A stretch of DNA of 33,711 nucleotides from an uncultured Gemmiger sp. (GCA_944388125.1 CALXHO010000022.1:1-33711); one strand, 5' to 3'; positions 17,354-25,537 are shown, counted from the stretch's first letter. Made by a program: numbers and translations. Notes: generated by a model not told the origin, from the letters alone.

Positions 17354-17972
17354 AAAACGCGGCGAGGCCGCATACATCTCATTGCTTGACCTGCAGCGGG
17401 TCATGCACCGTGCTCTCAAGCGCAGCGGGCTGCCGGTATGGTATACCAAGGGATTCAATCCCCATATTTACCTGGCGTTTTCCTGCCCGCTGGCTCTTGG
17501 GCAGGAAAGCCTCTGCGAGAGCTGCGAGGTGAAAACCGAGGAGGAATCTCCCAACTATGATGCCTGGGCGGAGGCCCTGCGCCCGGCACTGCCGGAGGGG
17601 CTGCGCCTTGTCAGCATCGGTCCTGCCGTCATGAAGATGGGGCGCATTCAGGCTGCCGACTACACCATCACGCTGCCTGCCGACGCGGCACAGGCACTGG
17701 ATGCCTACAATGCGCAGCAAAGTGTTCTGGTGGAGAAAAAAACCAAGAGCGGCAAAAAGCAGCTGGACCTGAAACAATATATTCCTTCCGTGTCCTATAC
17801 GGTCAAGGAAAATCAGGCCAGCTTTGCCATCCGTCTGCCTGCTGGGGACGCCCTCAATCTCAACCCGGCGTTGCTGGTGGGATACCTGCAGGAACAGTAC
17901 GGCCTGCCTGCCTGGCAGTGTCATATCCTGCGCACCCGCATTTATGCCGAGGACGGAAGGGAATTCCGCTGA
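17328..17972 (+). CDS. DUF2344/TIGR03936 family protein
   Basis: A 214-residue protein of the family that partners TIGR03960 radical SAM proteins. The start is TTG at 17328, giving MNTVRIWFEKRGEAAYISLLDLQRV, which aligns with the family's usual beginning (RIRFEKxGxxxFISHLDLxR); GGGAGG precedes it by 8 bases. It overlaps the end of the radical SAM gene by 26 bases, which implies translational coupling and a joint function. LPVWYTKGFNPH is the family's other recognisable motif. In some bacteria this domain is fused to the radical SAM protein. No catalytic residue can be assigned from sequence. Confidence 0.87.
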   Translation: MNTVRIWFEKRGEAAYISLLDLQRVMHRALKRSGLPVWYTKGFNPHIYLAFSCPLALGQESLCESCEVKTEEESPNYDAWAEALRPALPEGLRLVSIGPAVMKMGRIQAADYTITLPADAAQALDAYNAQQSVLVEKKTKSGKKQLDLKQYIPSVSYTVKENQASFAIRLPAGDALNLNPALLVGYLQEQYGLPAWQCHILRTRIYAEDGREFR

Positions 17973-17983
17973 TTGCATCTGTA

Positions 17984-18024
17984 AAAGCGCCGGGAAGGTA
18001 TGTTGCCTTCTGCGGCGCTTTTTG
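17984..18024. terminator. Terminator after the DUF2344 gene
   Basis: AGCGCCG (17986-17992) pairs with CGGCGCT (18013-18019), enclosing an inner GAAGG/CCTTC hairpin, followed by TTTTT. Four A precede it on the plus strand, so weak activity in the other direction is possible. Confidence 0.85.
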
Positions 18025-18025
18025 T

Positions 18026-18054
18026 TTGCCAGACGGATGATTTTATGATATGCT
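18026..18054 (+). promoter_or_regulatory. Promoter for the cobalamin-regulated cbi operon
   Basis: TTGCCA (18026-18031), 17-base spacer, TATGCT (18049-18054) with a TG extended -10. The expected start site, near 18061, is about 10 bases before the riboswitch P1 stem. Confidence 0.75.
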
Positions 18055-18070
18055 GATAAGCACAAAGCAA

Positions 18071-18263
18071 CTGTAAGGTGTCCGGGGCCGCAAGGCTGGC
18101 CGGAAGAATAGGGAAACAGGTGCAAAACCTGTGCGGGACCGCCGCCGTGACGGCAGGCCCCGGCTTGCAGGCGGCCGGACAGGCCGCCGCCACTGTGGGT
18201 ACACACGGGAAGGTGATGAGCCGGGGACAATGAACTGCCCAAGCCGGAAGACCTGCCTTACAG
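18071..18263 (+). promoter_or_regulatory. Adenosylcobalamin (B12) riboswitch
   Basis: The closing P1 stem is perfect: CTGTAAGG (18071-18078) pairs with CCTTACAG (18256-18263). Within it are the conserved blocks of cobalamin riboswitches: AATAGGGAAACAGGTG (18108-18122) with AAAACCTGTGCGGGACCGCC after it, GCCACTGTG (18188-18196), GGGAAGGTG (18207-18215) and the B12 box-like AAGCCGGAAGACCTGCC (18241-18257). It lies between a good promoter and a strong terminator upstream of a cobalt transporter operon, so cobalamin binding should turn cobalt import off. Confidence in the class is high; subclass (Ado- versus methyl/aqua-selective) was not determined. Confidence 0.95.
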
Positions 18264-18434
18264 CGTATCCTGCCGGAAAGGCAGACACCGTGCAGCGGAC
18301 GGACCAAACGTGTGCACGGCATGCAACAATTGTGCCGCAGCCCGGCGGCGCATGGCCAGGACGGCGAACCTGACGGCAATTTGCCGTGGGAGTCTCAGAG
18401 CCATGCGCGGCGGGCAAATCCGGCTTTGTGGTTG
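18264..18434 (+). other. Structured spacer between riboswitch and terminator
   Basis: About 170 bases with no convincing ORF but many helices: CCGTGCA/TGCACGG (18288-18294 with 18313-18319), a long-range 9-bp stem (18348-18356 with 18400-18408), and inside it CAGG/CCTG (18357-18360 with 18369-18372) and ACGGC/GCCGT (18373-18377 with 18383-18387), together resembling a three-way junction. It may form the antiterminator or an additional RNA domain. Confidence 0.5.
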
Positions 18435-18475
18435 TACGCCTTTCCCGAACAAAATCGGGAGAGGCGTATTTTTTT
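18435..18475 (+). terminator. Riboswitch-controlled terminator upstream of cbiM
   Basis: A long, nearly perfect stem (18435-18448 with 18455-18468) with a 6-base A-rich loop is followed by seven T. It lies 40 bases before cbiM and is the expected OFF structure of the cobalamin riboswitch. Confidence 0.9.
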
Positions 18476-18514
18476 ACGGCACAGAACATCTTTTCATCAG
18501 GAGGTATCCACACT

Positions 18515-19282
18515 ATGAAACAACCGTTCACCCGCGGGGAAAAACGGCTGGTCAGCCTTTGTGGAATGCTCGGCGCCGCGTACTGTGTACCCCAGGCAGC
18601 GTCCGCCATGCATATCATGGAAGGGTATCTGCCGCCGTCTTTTTGCATTGCCTGGGGCGCTTTGTGCCTGCCGGTCCTGGCTGCCGGCGTGATCCGCCTC
18701 AGAAAACTGGGCCGGAAACGCACAACATTGATCCTGCTTGCCATGTCAGGCGCTTTTGTCTTTGTGATCTCGTCTCTCAAGATTCCGTCTGTAACGGGCA
18801 GCTGCTCCCACATGACAGGGACCGGCCTTGCCGCCGTTTTGTTCGGCGTACCGGCTGCATCGGTATTGGGCGTGATCGTTCTGCTGTTCCAGGCGTTGCT
18901 GCTGGCACATGGAGGCCTGACCACATTGGGAGCAAATGCATTCAGCATGGCAATCGCAGGGCCGCTGGTCAGCTGGGGACTGTTCACTCTGGGCAAGAAA
19001 CTCAGAGTACGCCGGAATATGGCCCTCTTCCTCGCCGCGGCGCTGGGGGATCTTGCCACCTACTGCGTCACCAGTTTACAGCTGGCAGCGGCTTATCCGG
19101 CGGCAGAAGGCGGAATCGGAGCCAGCACGCTGGCTTTTCTCGGCGTGTTTGCTCCCACGCAGCTGCCCCTTGCTGTGCTGGAGGGAATCCTCACCGTCAT
19201 GATCGTTGCCGGGCTGGAAAGCTATGCCCGGCCGGAGCTGCAGGAGATTGGCTATCTGGAGCGGGAGGAGGCGGACCAATGA
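18515..19282 (+). CDS. cbiM: Cobalt ECF transporter S component CbiM
   Basis: A 255-residue membrane protein that binds Co2+ and forms the import pathway of the CbiMNQO transporter. A cleavable signal peptide (about 1-31) ends in AASA, giving a mature N-terminus [10 protein letters not shown] (Met32, His33), exactly the metal-binding N-terminus that defines CbiM/NikM. Conserved [20 protein letters not shown] and [14 protein letters not shown] follow, with about six further membrane segments. AGGAGG lies 10 bases before the ATG; a longer in-frame reading runs back through the terminator and was rejected. Its stop overlaps the cbiN start by ATGA. Expression is controlled by the B12 riboswitch. 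Confidence 0.95.
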   Translation: MKQPFTRGEKRLVSLCGMLGAAYCVPQAASAMHIMEGYLPPSFCIAWGALCLPVLAAGVIRLRKLGRKRTTLILLAMSGAFVFVISSLKIPSVTGSCSHMTGTGLAAVLFGVPAASVLGVIVLLFQALLLAHGGLTTLGANAFSMAIAGPLVSWGLFTLGKKLRVRRNMALFLAAALGDLATYCVTSLQLAAAYPAAEGGIGASTLAFLGVFAPTQLPLAVLEGILTVMIVAGLESYARPELQEIGYLEREEADQ

Positions 19283-19656
19283 GCAAAAAAGCAAGATGGA
19301 TGCTTGTGACGCTGGTGGCGGCATTGGCCATCATCTTTGTGCCTCTGGGAGTCCTGCGCAATGCCGAGTTCGGCGGCAGTGATGATGCCGGCAGTGAGAT
19401 GGTGGAGCAGGTGACGGGGGAAAACTATGAGCCCTGGTTCACACCTGTCCTGGAACAGTTTCTGGGCGGGGAATTGCCGGGGGAGGTGGAAAGCCTTATG
19501 TTCTGCATTCAGACAGGCATTGGTGTAGGCGTGATTTCCTTTGGATTCGGATACCTGGTGGCACGGAAGAAATATGGCGGAACAAAGCAGTTTCACAAGG
19601 AGGCCGACCGATCCTCCGAAAATCCGGCGATGGCTTCCGGGGAGGAACCTCGGTGA
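19279..19656 (+). CDS. cbiN: Cobalt ECF transporter component CbiN
   Basis: A 125-residue protein with two membrane segments (about 9-26 and 75-95) and the family's extracytoplasmic loop containing [14 protein letters not shown] and [10 protein letters not shown]. CbiN helps load Co2+ into CbiM. The C-terminal 25-30 residues after YLVARKK are hydrophilic and make it a little longer than the usual roughly 100 residues. It overlaps cbiM by ATGA and cbiQ by GTGA, so the three are translationally coupled. Confidence 0.9.
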   Translation: MSKKARWMLVTLVAALAIIFVPLGVLRNAEFGGSDDAGSEMVEQVTGENYEPWFTPVLEQFLGGELPGEVESLMFCIQTGIGVGVISFGFGYLVARKKYGGTKQFHKEADRSSENPAMASGEEPR

Positions 19657-20561
19657 TCTCTGCTTTTCTTGTCGGTTTCGTACTGTATGCCATGCTGGCG
19701 GGCCGATATCCGTGGCCGTTTCCCATAGTCATCGCGGTGGTTGCCGGACTGGCTTACCGGATCCTGGCACATCATGAACACCATACACTTCTGCCGATTG
19801 ACCGTTATGCCCGGGACTCCCGTTTCCGCGAGATGCCGGCGGGGGAAAAGCTTTTCTTCTGTGCAGTATGGATGGCACTTTGCCTTGCAGCGCGGACACC
19901 ATGGCAGCCCCTGGTGCTGGGGGCAGTTCTGGCAGTGCTTTCGGTGTGGGTCGGCAAGGGGATCCGCCTGGGGCAGTATCTCGCATTGCTTGCGGTGCCT
20001 CTTTCTTTTCTGATGCTGTCGGCACTCACACTGTTGTGGCACTCCGTCCCGGCGGGTACAGATGCCGTCCTTGTGATGCCCTGGCCCGGCGGGTATCTGG
20101 GAGTGACAAAGGAATTGCAGTCCCTGGCAGGCATTGTCACGGCCCGGGCTCTGGGGGCCGTCAGCTGTCTGTACTTCCTCAGTCTCTCCACGCCATTGCC
20201 GCAGCTCCTGATGACGCTGCGCCGTTGGCATTTTCCATCCATCGTAACGGACCTTTCCTTTTTGATCTATCGTTATATTTTTGTGCTGCTGGATACGGTG
20301 CAGCATATGCAATGCGCGGCCCGGAGCCGCCTGGGCTACGCAGGAACACAGCGCAGCATACGCACAACGGGCCTTGTCTACGGCGGCCTTCTGGCCAGGA
20401 GCTACCATAGTGCCCAGACCCGCTTTCAGGCTATGGAAAGCCGTACCTTTGGAACGGAACTGCGTTTTGCCCAGGGGCCGAAAGACAGCATACCGCCCGG
20501 TCAGCACGGTGTGCTGATCGGGATAACAGTGCTTTTTGCTGTGTTGAGCGTTCTGAGCTGA
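19653..20561 (+). CDS. cbiQ: Cobalt ECF transporter T component CbiQ
   Basis: A 302-residue integral membrane protein that couples ATP hydrolysis by CbiO to CbiM. It begins at GTG (19653), overlapping the cbiN stop, with GGGGAGG about 7 bases upstream. After two N-terminal membrane segments comes the conserved IDRYA motif (LPIDRYARDS), more membrane helices, and the two cytoplasmic coupling motifs typical of EcfT proteins: AARSRLGY and AMESRTFG near the C-terminus. The second is altered from the usual Ala-Met-x-x-Arg-Gly to Arg-Thr-Phe-Gly. Confidence 0.92.
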   Translation: MISAFLVGFVLYAMLAGRYPWPFPIVIAVVAGLAYRILAHHEHHTLLPIDRYARDSRFREMPAGEKLFFCAVWMALCLAARTPWQPLVLGAVLAVLSVWVGKGIRLGQYLALLAVPLSFLMLSALTLLWHSVPAGTDAVLVMPWPGGYLGVTKELQSLAGIVTARALGAVSCLYFLSLSTPLPQLLMTLRRWHFPSIVTDLSFLIYRYIFVLLDTVQHMQCAARSRLGYAGTQRSIRTTGLVYGGLLARSYHSAQTRFQAMESRTFGTELRFAQGPKDSIPPGQHGVLIGITVLFAVLSVLS

Positions 20562-20578
20562 CCGTAGGAGGAAACAGG

Positions 20579-21400
20579 ATGCAGGAAGAACTTCTGCGCA
20601 TGGAACAGGTATTCTACCGTTACCCCGGGGAGAAAACAGATGCACTGCGCAATTGCTCCCTGACCATCCGGCAGAAAGAAAAAATTGCCGTGCTGGGCGG
20701 AAACGGGGCTGGGAAATCCACGCTGTTCCTTTTGGCCAACGGAGTGATCCGGCCGGGGAAAGGAACGCTCTCCTTTTGCGGCAAGGTCGTGAAAACGGAA
20801 CGGGACCTGTATGCGCTGCGTCAAGGGGTAGGGCTGGTGTTTCAGGATCCCGATGTACAGATCCTCGCCGGGACAGTGTGGGAGGAAGTGGCCTTTGGGC
20901 CGGCCAATCTGGGATTTGCACCGGAAAAAATTCAGTCTGCGGTGAAGGAGGCGCTGACTGCACTGAATCTGCAAAATTATGCCGGTAGGGCGCCGCAATA
21001 CCTCTCCGGCGGTGAAAAAAAGCGTGTGACAATTGCCGATGTGCTGGCCATGCATCCGCGCCTTATGCTGCTGGATGAACCGGCCTCCAGCCTGGATCCA
21101 CAAGGGCGCCAAGAACTGGAAAACCGGCTGGACCTGCTGCATCATGCCGGTATGGCTTTGCTTGTGGCGACCCACGACCTGGATTTTGCCTGGCGGTGGG
21201 CCGACAGAATTCTTGTGTTCCGGGAAGGTCAGCTTGCGGCGGATGGTGCGCCGGAAGAAATCTTTTCCGATGATGCACTGCTCAAAGCGTGCGGGCTGGA
21301 AAAGCCCCTCCTGTATCAGGTAGGGGAGATTCTGGGCATGGAACCACCCCGCAGCATCGGGGAATTGCGTGAAAGAAAAAGATCCGGACACATTCCATAA
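20579..21400 (+). CDS. cbiO: Cobalt ECF transporter ATPase CbiO
   Basis: A 273-residue ABC ATPase that powers cobalt uptake. All nucleotide-binding motifs are intact: Walker A GGNGAGKST (40-48), Q-loop Gln89, signature LSGGEKKR (142-149), Walker B LMLLDEP (162-168) and switch His199. GGAGG precedes the ATG by 7 bases. Only one ATPase gene is present, as in the usual CbiMNQO2 homodimer arrangement. It is the last gene of the operon. No cobalamin biosynthesis genes are linked, so the metal supply would serve enzymes encoded elsewhere. Confidence 0.95.
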   Translation: MQEELLRMEQVFYRYPGEKTDALRNCSLTIRQKEKIAVLGGNGAGKSTLFLLANGVIRPGKGTLSFCGKVVKTERDLYALRQGVGLVFQDPDVQILAGTVWEEVAFGPANLGFAPEKIQSAVKEALTALNLQNYAGRAPQYLSGGEKKRVTIADVLAMHPRLMLLDEPASSLDPQGRQELENRLDLLHHAGMALLVATHDLDFAWRWADRILVFREGQLAADGAPEEIFSDDALLKACGLEKPLLYQVGEILGMEPPRSIGELRERKRSGHIP

Positions 21401-21403
21401 AAG

Positions 21404-21457
21404 ACAGGTCGCCCCGCTGCGCACGATTGCTTCGGCGCGGAGAGGCGGCCTGTTTTC
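21404..21457. terminator. Terminator between cbiO and vanT (convergent)
   Basis: A 10-bp stem with one G-T pair (21404-21413 with 21444-21453) is followed by TTTTC on the plus strand and by CTTTTAT on the minus strand, serving cbiO (+) and vanT (-). Confidence 0.8.
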
Positions 21458-21485
21458 TCATCGTTATTGGATTGTCTGGAGCGTT

Positions 21486-23576
21486 TCAAGACCTTCCGGA
21501 TTGATGCAGGGCAACGACCGGAAGACGATGCCCCAGCCGGGACAGCAATTCGTTGGTGATGGTTCCGCACTGTTCGGCCACCCTCTCGGCCCGGATCACG
21601 GCGTTTCCGTCGCGGCCGATGAGTGTCACGGTGTCACCCGGCTGCACGGTTTTGGCTTCGGTCACATCAACCATCAGCTGATCCATGCACAGACGGCCCA
21701 CCATGGGACAGAAGCTGCCATGGATGAGAACCTGTCCGCCGTGATAAGCCAGATCACGGGGCAGCCCGTCCGCGTATCCGATGGTGACCACAGCAATCCT
21801 GGTAGGGCGAACGGCGGTGAAGGCCAGTCCATACCCGGCGCTTTCCCCGGAAGCCAGTTCCCGGACAGCGGCAACGCGGGCGCGCAGGGTCAATACCGGC
21901 TGCAGATCCGGCCGGAAGCAGACCGGACTGTCATCGCTGTAAACACCGTAGAGGATAATGCCTGCCCGGGCGTAATCAAAGCCTTTCTCGGGTCGGTTCA
22001 GCATTCCGTAGCTTGCCAGCAGATGGATCTTGCCCGGGGAAATCCCTTGGGCTTTCAGCCGCTCCACCACTGTGCGAAAGGCGGATACTTGCCGGTCGGT
22101 GTAGGAAACATCCCTGCCTTCCAGACTGTCGGAAACGCAGAGGTGGGAGAAAATGCCGTCCACCTGAATGCCGGGCAGACGGTAAAGGGCTGCAAGAGCC
22201 TCCACATCCTCACAGGCAATGCCCAGCCGATGCATTCCGGTATCCACCGCCAGATGAACATGGACGTTGTACCCGGTGCGGGAAAGAGCCGCTCCGTGAG
22301 CGGTGTCCGCCACAGCCTGAGTCAGCCGCCAGCGAGCCAGCAGCGGAGCCTGCTCCGGGGATGTCCATCCCAGAATCAGGATGCAGCCCCGGATCCCGGC
22401 CCGGCGCAGAGCGATGCCTTCCTCCAGGCAAGCTACGGCAAAAGTGCGGATTCCTGTTTTGAAAAGCGCCCTTGCAACCACCCGGGCACCATGCCCGTAG
22501 GCATCGGCCTTGACCACAGCCATCAGTGCACAGCCGGGTCCGGCGGCTTGCTCAAGAACATTGGCGTTATGACAGAGTGCACCGAGGTCAACCTCCCGCC
22601 AGGCCCGGGCCTTGGGGTTCACTGGCAGGGGACGGATACGGTATAAAAGGCAGGCTGCCGACAGGCTGAGCACAAGCACCGCCGCAAAATAGGGCAGACT
22701 GCTTTCCACCAGAATATCCCAGCTGTGGGTCAGCCGGGCCAGTACGCGGACAGCAACGATGCAGCCCGGGTGAATCAGGTAAACCAGCAACGAAAGGTCC
22801 CGCGCTGCATGAGAACGGCATCGGTTGCCGTTCAGAAGCAGTGCAAGGAGAAAGACCATGCAGACCGGCAAAAGAAGGTACATGCTGTCGTGGCGCTGTG
22901 CATCCAGGCTGTGCAGAAAAAATGCCTCAGCACTCATCCCGACCAGGGACAGGCAAAATCCGGTGAGGGCGGTTCCTGTCCGAAGACGGATGCCCTGGGC
23001 TCCAAGCAGCAAAAACAGCGGAACATAAAAGATGCCGTTTCGGGTGTGTTCAGTCAGGGAAAAGAGAAGGTCATATCCCTGTTTCAGTGCGGGGAGCCTG
23101 GCGGCGAGACCATAATAGCTGTCGCCCCCGAGCCCGATCAGATAAAGGAATATCGCTCCGGCCAGTGCACAGCGGTTTCCCAGGCGGAGCAACAGCCATG
23201 AGAGCAGCGTACCCCAGAACAGTGCGGGAAAGTACCACAGATGATACAGCGTCCCCTCCCAGAACACGGCCCGCAGCCAACCGACGGACGAAAAGCTGCC
23301 GGAGTACAGATTCATGGGCAGGTACAGGAGGATTGCAGCGCCGTAGAGCAACAGAGTGCGGCCTAGAAAGTTCCGGAGATGTTGCCAGTGATGCAGGGCC
23401 AGAAAGTATCCGCTGACCATCAGAAAGAAGGGAACTGCGATCCGTGCCGCCACCCGTGTGAGCCAGAAATCTGCCCCGGCGGAGAGACTGCTCAGCGGTG
23501 AGGTATGGATTGTCACCACAAGGATTGCGGCGGCAAGGCGGAACCAGTCCAGTGCAGGCAGTGCCCGCCGCCTCAT
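21486..23576 (-). CDS. vanT: Membrane-bound serine racemase VanT
   Basis: A 696-residue two-part protein: an N-terminal acyltransferase-3-like membrane domain of about ten helices (about 5-320) and a C-terminal alanine-racemase-fold, PLP-dependent domain (about 325-696). This fusion is the hallmark of VanT, which makes D-Ser for VanC/E/G-type resistance. The PLP lysine is Lys356 in VVKADAYGHG, and the second catalytic base Tyr582 lies in SAGYGLAF. Alanine racemases have a Tyr in the C-terminal GTIxYE motif, whereas here it is GTITNELL (Asn675), the substitution reported for VanT serine racemases. The ATG at 23576 overlaps the vanXY stop (ATGA) and has GAGGG upstream; an in-frame ATG 15 bases earlier has no better site. 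Last gene of the vanG-XY-T unit. Confidence 0.93.
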   Translation of the reverse strand: MRRRALPALDWFRLAAAILVVTIHTSPLSSLSAGADFWLTRVAARIAVPFFLMVSGYFLALHHWQHLRNFLGRTLLLYGAAILLYLPMNLYSGSFSSVGWLRAVFWEGTLYHLWYFPALFWGTLLSWLLLRLGNRCALAGAIFLYLIGLGGDSYYGLAARLPALKQGYDLLFSLTEHTRNGIFYVPLFLLLGAQGIRLRTGTALTGFCLSLVGMSAEAFFLHSLDAQRHDSMYLLLPVCMVFLLALLLNGNRCRSHAARDLSLLVYLIHPGCIVAVRVLARLTHSWDILVESSLPYFAAVLVLSLSAACLLYRIRPLPVNPKARAWREVDLGALCHNANVLEQAAGPGCALMAVVKADAYGHGARVVARALFKTGIRTFAVACLEEGIALRRAGIRGCILILGWTSPEQAPLLARWRLTQAVADTAHGAALSRTGYNVHVHLAVDTGMHRLGIACEDVEALAALYRLPGIQVDGIFSHLCVSDSLEGRDVSYTDRQVSAFRTVVERLKAQGISPGKIHLLASYGMLNRPEKGFDYARAGIILYGVYSDDSPVCFRPDLQPVLTLRARVAAVRELASGESAGYGLAFTAVRPTRIAVVTIGYADGLPRDLAYHGGQVLIHGSFCPMVGRLCMDQLMVDVTEAKTVQPGDTVTLIGRDGNAVIRAERVAEQCGTITNELLSRLGHRLPVVALHQSGRS

Positions 23577-24307
23577 AGTGTGCCCTCCCACTGCGTCACA
23601 ATAACTCCGCCGGTATTGTCCAAAGAAAGCTGATAAGTCCCGGTGGAAGGCCGGTTCCAGTTCTGCAGATCCGGGACATCCAGTCGCCGGACACGTATGC
23701 AGCTGCCGTTTTCCAGCGTGCAGGCCAGTTCCTGCTGGCGGAGAAGGTCAATGTATTCCTCAAGGCAGAGCCGCCTGTTTTCCATCAGGAGGGCGTGGGG
23801 GATTCCTACATAGCGAAAATGCCAGGGCTCGGCGGCAATTCCGGTGATGGCCTGCTTGTCGGCCCGGTATCTCTCCACAAAACCGTAGCGGGGAGCAAGG
23901 CGGCGGAAATCACCGCACACGCCATCATAAGGAAACTCCGGACGGATGAAGTCGATCTCCGGTGCAGTCTGGGCCAGGTCGATGGCAAGGCCGCTCTCGT
24001 GTTCACTGCACCCGGGAAAGGCCACATACTGCCGGGTGAAGGCTTCTCCTTCCTTGGCCATCGTGTCATCCCAGATCTCTTGCTGTTCTTTGTGGCTGCG
24101 CCAGCCCGACACGGGGACGATCCGTCCCCGCGCACCCGCATCCCGGATGCAAGCGGCAAGGAGCAAAGCCGCACGGCGTTCCATGAGAAGGTGAGGATGG
24201 GCAGGATCCGGAGCAGCCAGCTCAGGACAGGGAACCCCCTGCAAAGGATGGCTGCGGTTGACAAGAATCAGGGCCCCCAGAGCCGGGGCGATACTGCGGG
24301 ATTTCAT
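23573..24307 (-). CDS. vanXY: D,D-dipeptidase/carboxypeptidase VanXY
   Basis: A 244-residue Zn-dependent peptidase of the VanY/M15 family. Zinc ligands and base are visible: His103 and Asp110 in SEHESGLAIDL, Glu160 and His163 in EPWHFRYVG; Arg70 in SGWRS binds substrate. VanXY enzymes hydrolyse D-Ala-D-Ala and remove D-Ala from precursors but spare D-Ala-D-Ser ends. No signal peptide or membrane anchor is evident (the N-terminus MKSRSIAPALGALILVNRSHP is only weakly hydrophobic), which fits a cytoplasmic VanXY rather than a membrane VanY. It overlaps vanG upstream and vanT downstream by ATGA, so the three are translationally coupled. Confidence 0.9.
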   Translation of the reverse strand: MKSRSIAPALGALILVNRSHPLQGVPCPELAAPDPAHPHLLMERRAALLLAACIRDAGARGRIVPVSGWRSHKEQQEIWDDTMAKEGEAFTRQYVAFPGCSEHESGLAIDLAQTAPEIDFIRPEFPYDGVCGDFRRLAPRYGFVERYRADKQAITGIAAEPWHFRYVGIPHALLMENRRLCLEEYIDLLRQQELACTLENGSCIRVRRLDVPDLQNWNRPSTGTYQLSLDNTGGVIVTQWEGTL

Positions 24308-25353
24308 TGCGCCACCTCCAGCTCGATCATGCGGGTGAGCAATTCGGTGAACCCGATGCCGGCTGCCTTCATCATGCTGGGATATCGGCTGTGCGCCGTA
24401 AAGCCCGGGATGGTGTTGACCTCATTGAAAAGGATACGGCCTTCCGGGGTCAGGAACAAATCCACGCGGGCAAAATCCCGGCAGCCGAGGGCACGGTAGA
24501 TTTTGCATGCAGCATCCCGGACACGCCCGGCGGTCTCCTCTGAAATCCGCGCCGGGCAGTGAATGGCGGAAGTCTTGAGGGTGTATTTTTCGGTATAATC
24601 AAAAAATCCCCGTGCCAGTTCCACTTCGTCCACTGCACCGGTCAGCAAGGTTTCATTGCCGAGCACTGCGCATCCCACTTCAAAGCCGGGAATGGCCTCC
24701 TCCAGAAGGATTTCACTGTCATACAAAAAGGCCAGCTTGACCGCAGCGGACAATTCCTTGGGTGCAGTTACCTTGCTGATGCCGAAGGAGGACCCCGCCC
24801 GAACCGGCTTTACAAACAGCGGCCACCCCAGCAGCCCGGCACAACGCTCGATTTCCTTCGGGTCGGCCCCATGCGAAAAGGCAAAGCTTTTGGGCACCTC
24901 GATCCCCGCCAGGGCCGCCAGCCGGTGAGCCCGGTCCTTGTCCATGCAGAGGGCACTGGGCAAGGTGTCGCAGCCGATCAGCGGTGCGCCTGCCAGTTCA
25001 AACAGTCCCTGGACGGTACCGTCCTCACCGTTTCTGCCGTGCAGCACAGGGAAAACGGCATCGTAGGACTCGGTGACAGCGGGACTGGTACGCAGCAAAA
25101 GCAAGCGGGAGCCACGGTCGGCGATGACGGTACAGGGGATGCACCAGCGTTCATTGCGGCACCATTCTCCAGATGCGATTGCCTCCACCGGACCGGTGTA
25201 GCGCAGCCAGCGTCCGTCCCGGGTGATTCCCAGAGGCAGCACCTCAAAGCGTGCGGTGTCTATGTGAGCGATCACCTCCGATGCCGACACCAGCGACACA
25301 TCGTGTTCACTGGAACAGCCGCCAAACAAAACAAGGATCTTTTTTCGATTCAT
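24304..25353 (-). CDS. vanG: D-alanine-D-serine ligase, VanG type
   Basis: A 349-residue ATP-grasp ligase of the Ddl/Van family that would make D-Ala-D-Ser to replace the vancomycin target D-Ala-D-Ala. Visible motifs: FGGCSSEHDVSL (9-21), the loop HGRNGEDGTVQG (105-116), VKPVRAGSSFGI (181-192), the omega-loop EKYTLKTSAIHCPARI (255-270) and NEVNTIPGFT (310-319). The loop is EKY, not the EKG/EKH type of D-lactate ligases, and Arg323 in HSRYP occupies the place where D-Ser ligases (VanC/G) carry Arg and housekeeping Ddl carries a hydrophobic residue. GGGAGG precedes the ATG by 8 bases. Context (vanR, vanS, vanXY, vanT) decides between VanG and an ordinary Ddl. Confidence 0.92.
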   Translation of the reverse strand: MNRKKILVLFGGCSSEHDVSLVSASEVIAHIDTARFEVLPLGITRDGRWLRYTGPVEAIASGEWCRNERWCIPCTVIADRGSRLLLLRTSPAVTESYDAVFPVLHGRNGEDGTVQGLFELAGAPLIGCDTLPSALCMDKDRAHRLAALAGIEVPKSFAFSHGADPKEIERCAGLLGWPLFVKPVRAGSSFGISKVTAPKELSAAVKLAFLYDSEILLEEAIPGFEVGCAVLGNETLLTGAVDEVELARGFFDYTEKYTLKTSAIHCPARISEETAGRVRDAACKIYRALGCRDFARVDLFLTPEGRILFNEVNTIPGFTAHSRYPSMMKAAGIGFTELLTRMIELEVAQ

Positions 25354-25440
25354 CTCAAATACCTCCCGGCCGAATTTCCTGAACAAAGGGCTGCCGGCAT
25401 GCGGGAACAGCCTCTTTTGTACGGCAGAGAAGGAGCAAAC

Positions 25441-25487
25441 AGAAAATCCCCCTCTGCTTGTCACTATGGTAGCAGAGGGGGACTTTT
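25441..25487. terminator. Terminator between vanS and vanG
   Basis: A perfect 12-bp stem (25447-25458 with 25471-25482) with a 12-base loop is followed by TTTTCT on the minus strand and CTTTTC on the plus strand. Transcripts from the vanRS promoter would largely stop here, so vanG-vanXY-vanT need their own promoter or antitermination. Confidence 0.85.
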
Positions 25488-25537
25488 CAGGTTTCAATAC
25501 TTTTTTGTGAAGAGTTTGTGTTTTTCCGGATAAAATC

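Noticed and set aside
21369..22646. 425-codon plus-strand ORF overlapping cbiO and vanT
   Set aside because: Crosses the cbiO-vanT terminator and is antisense to the VanT racemase domain.
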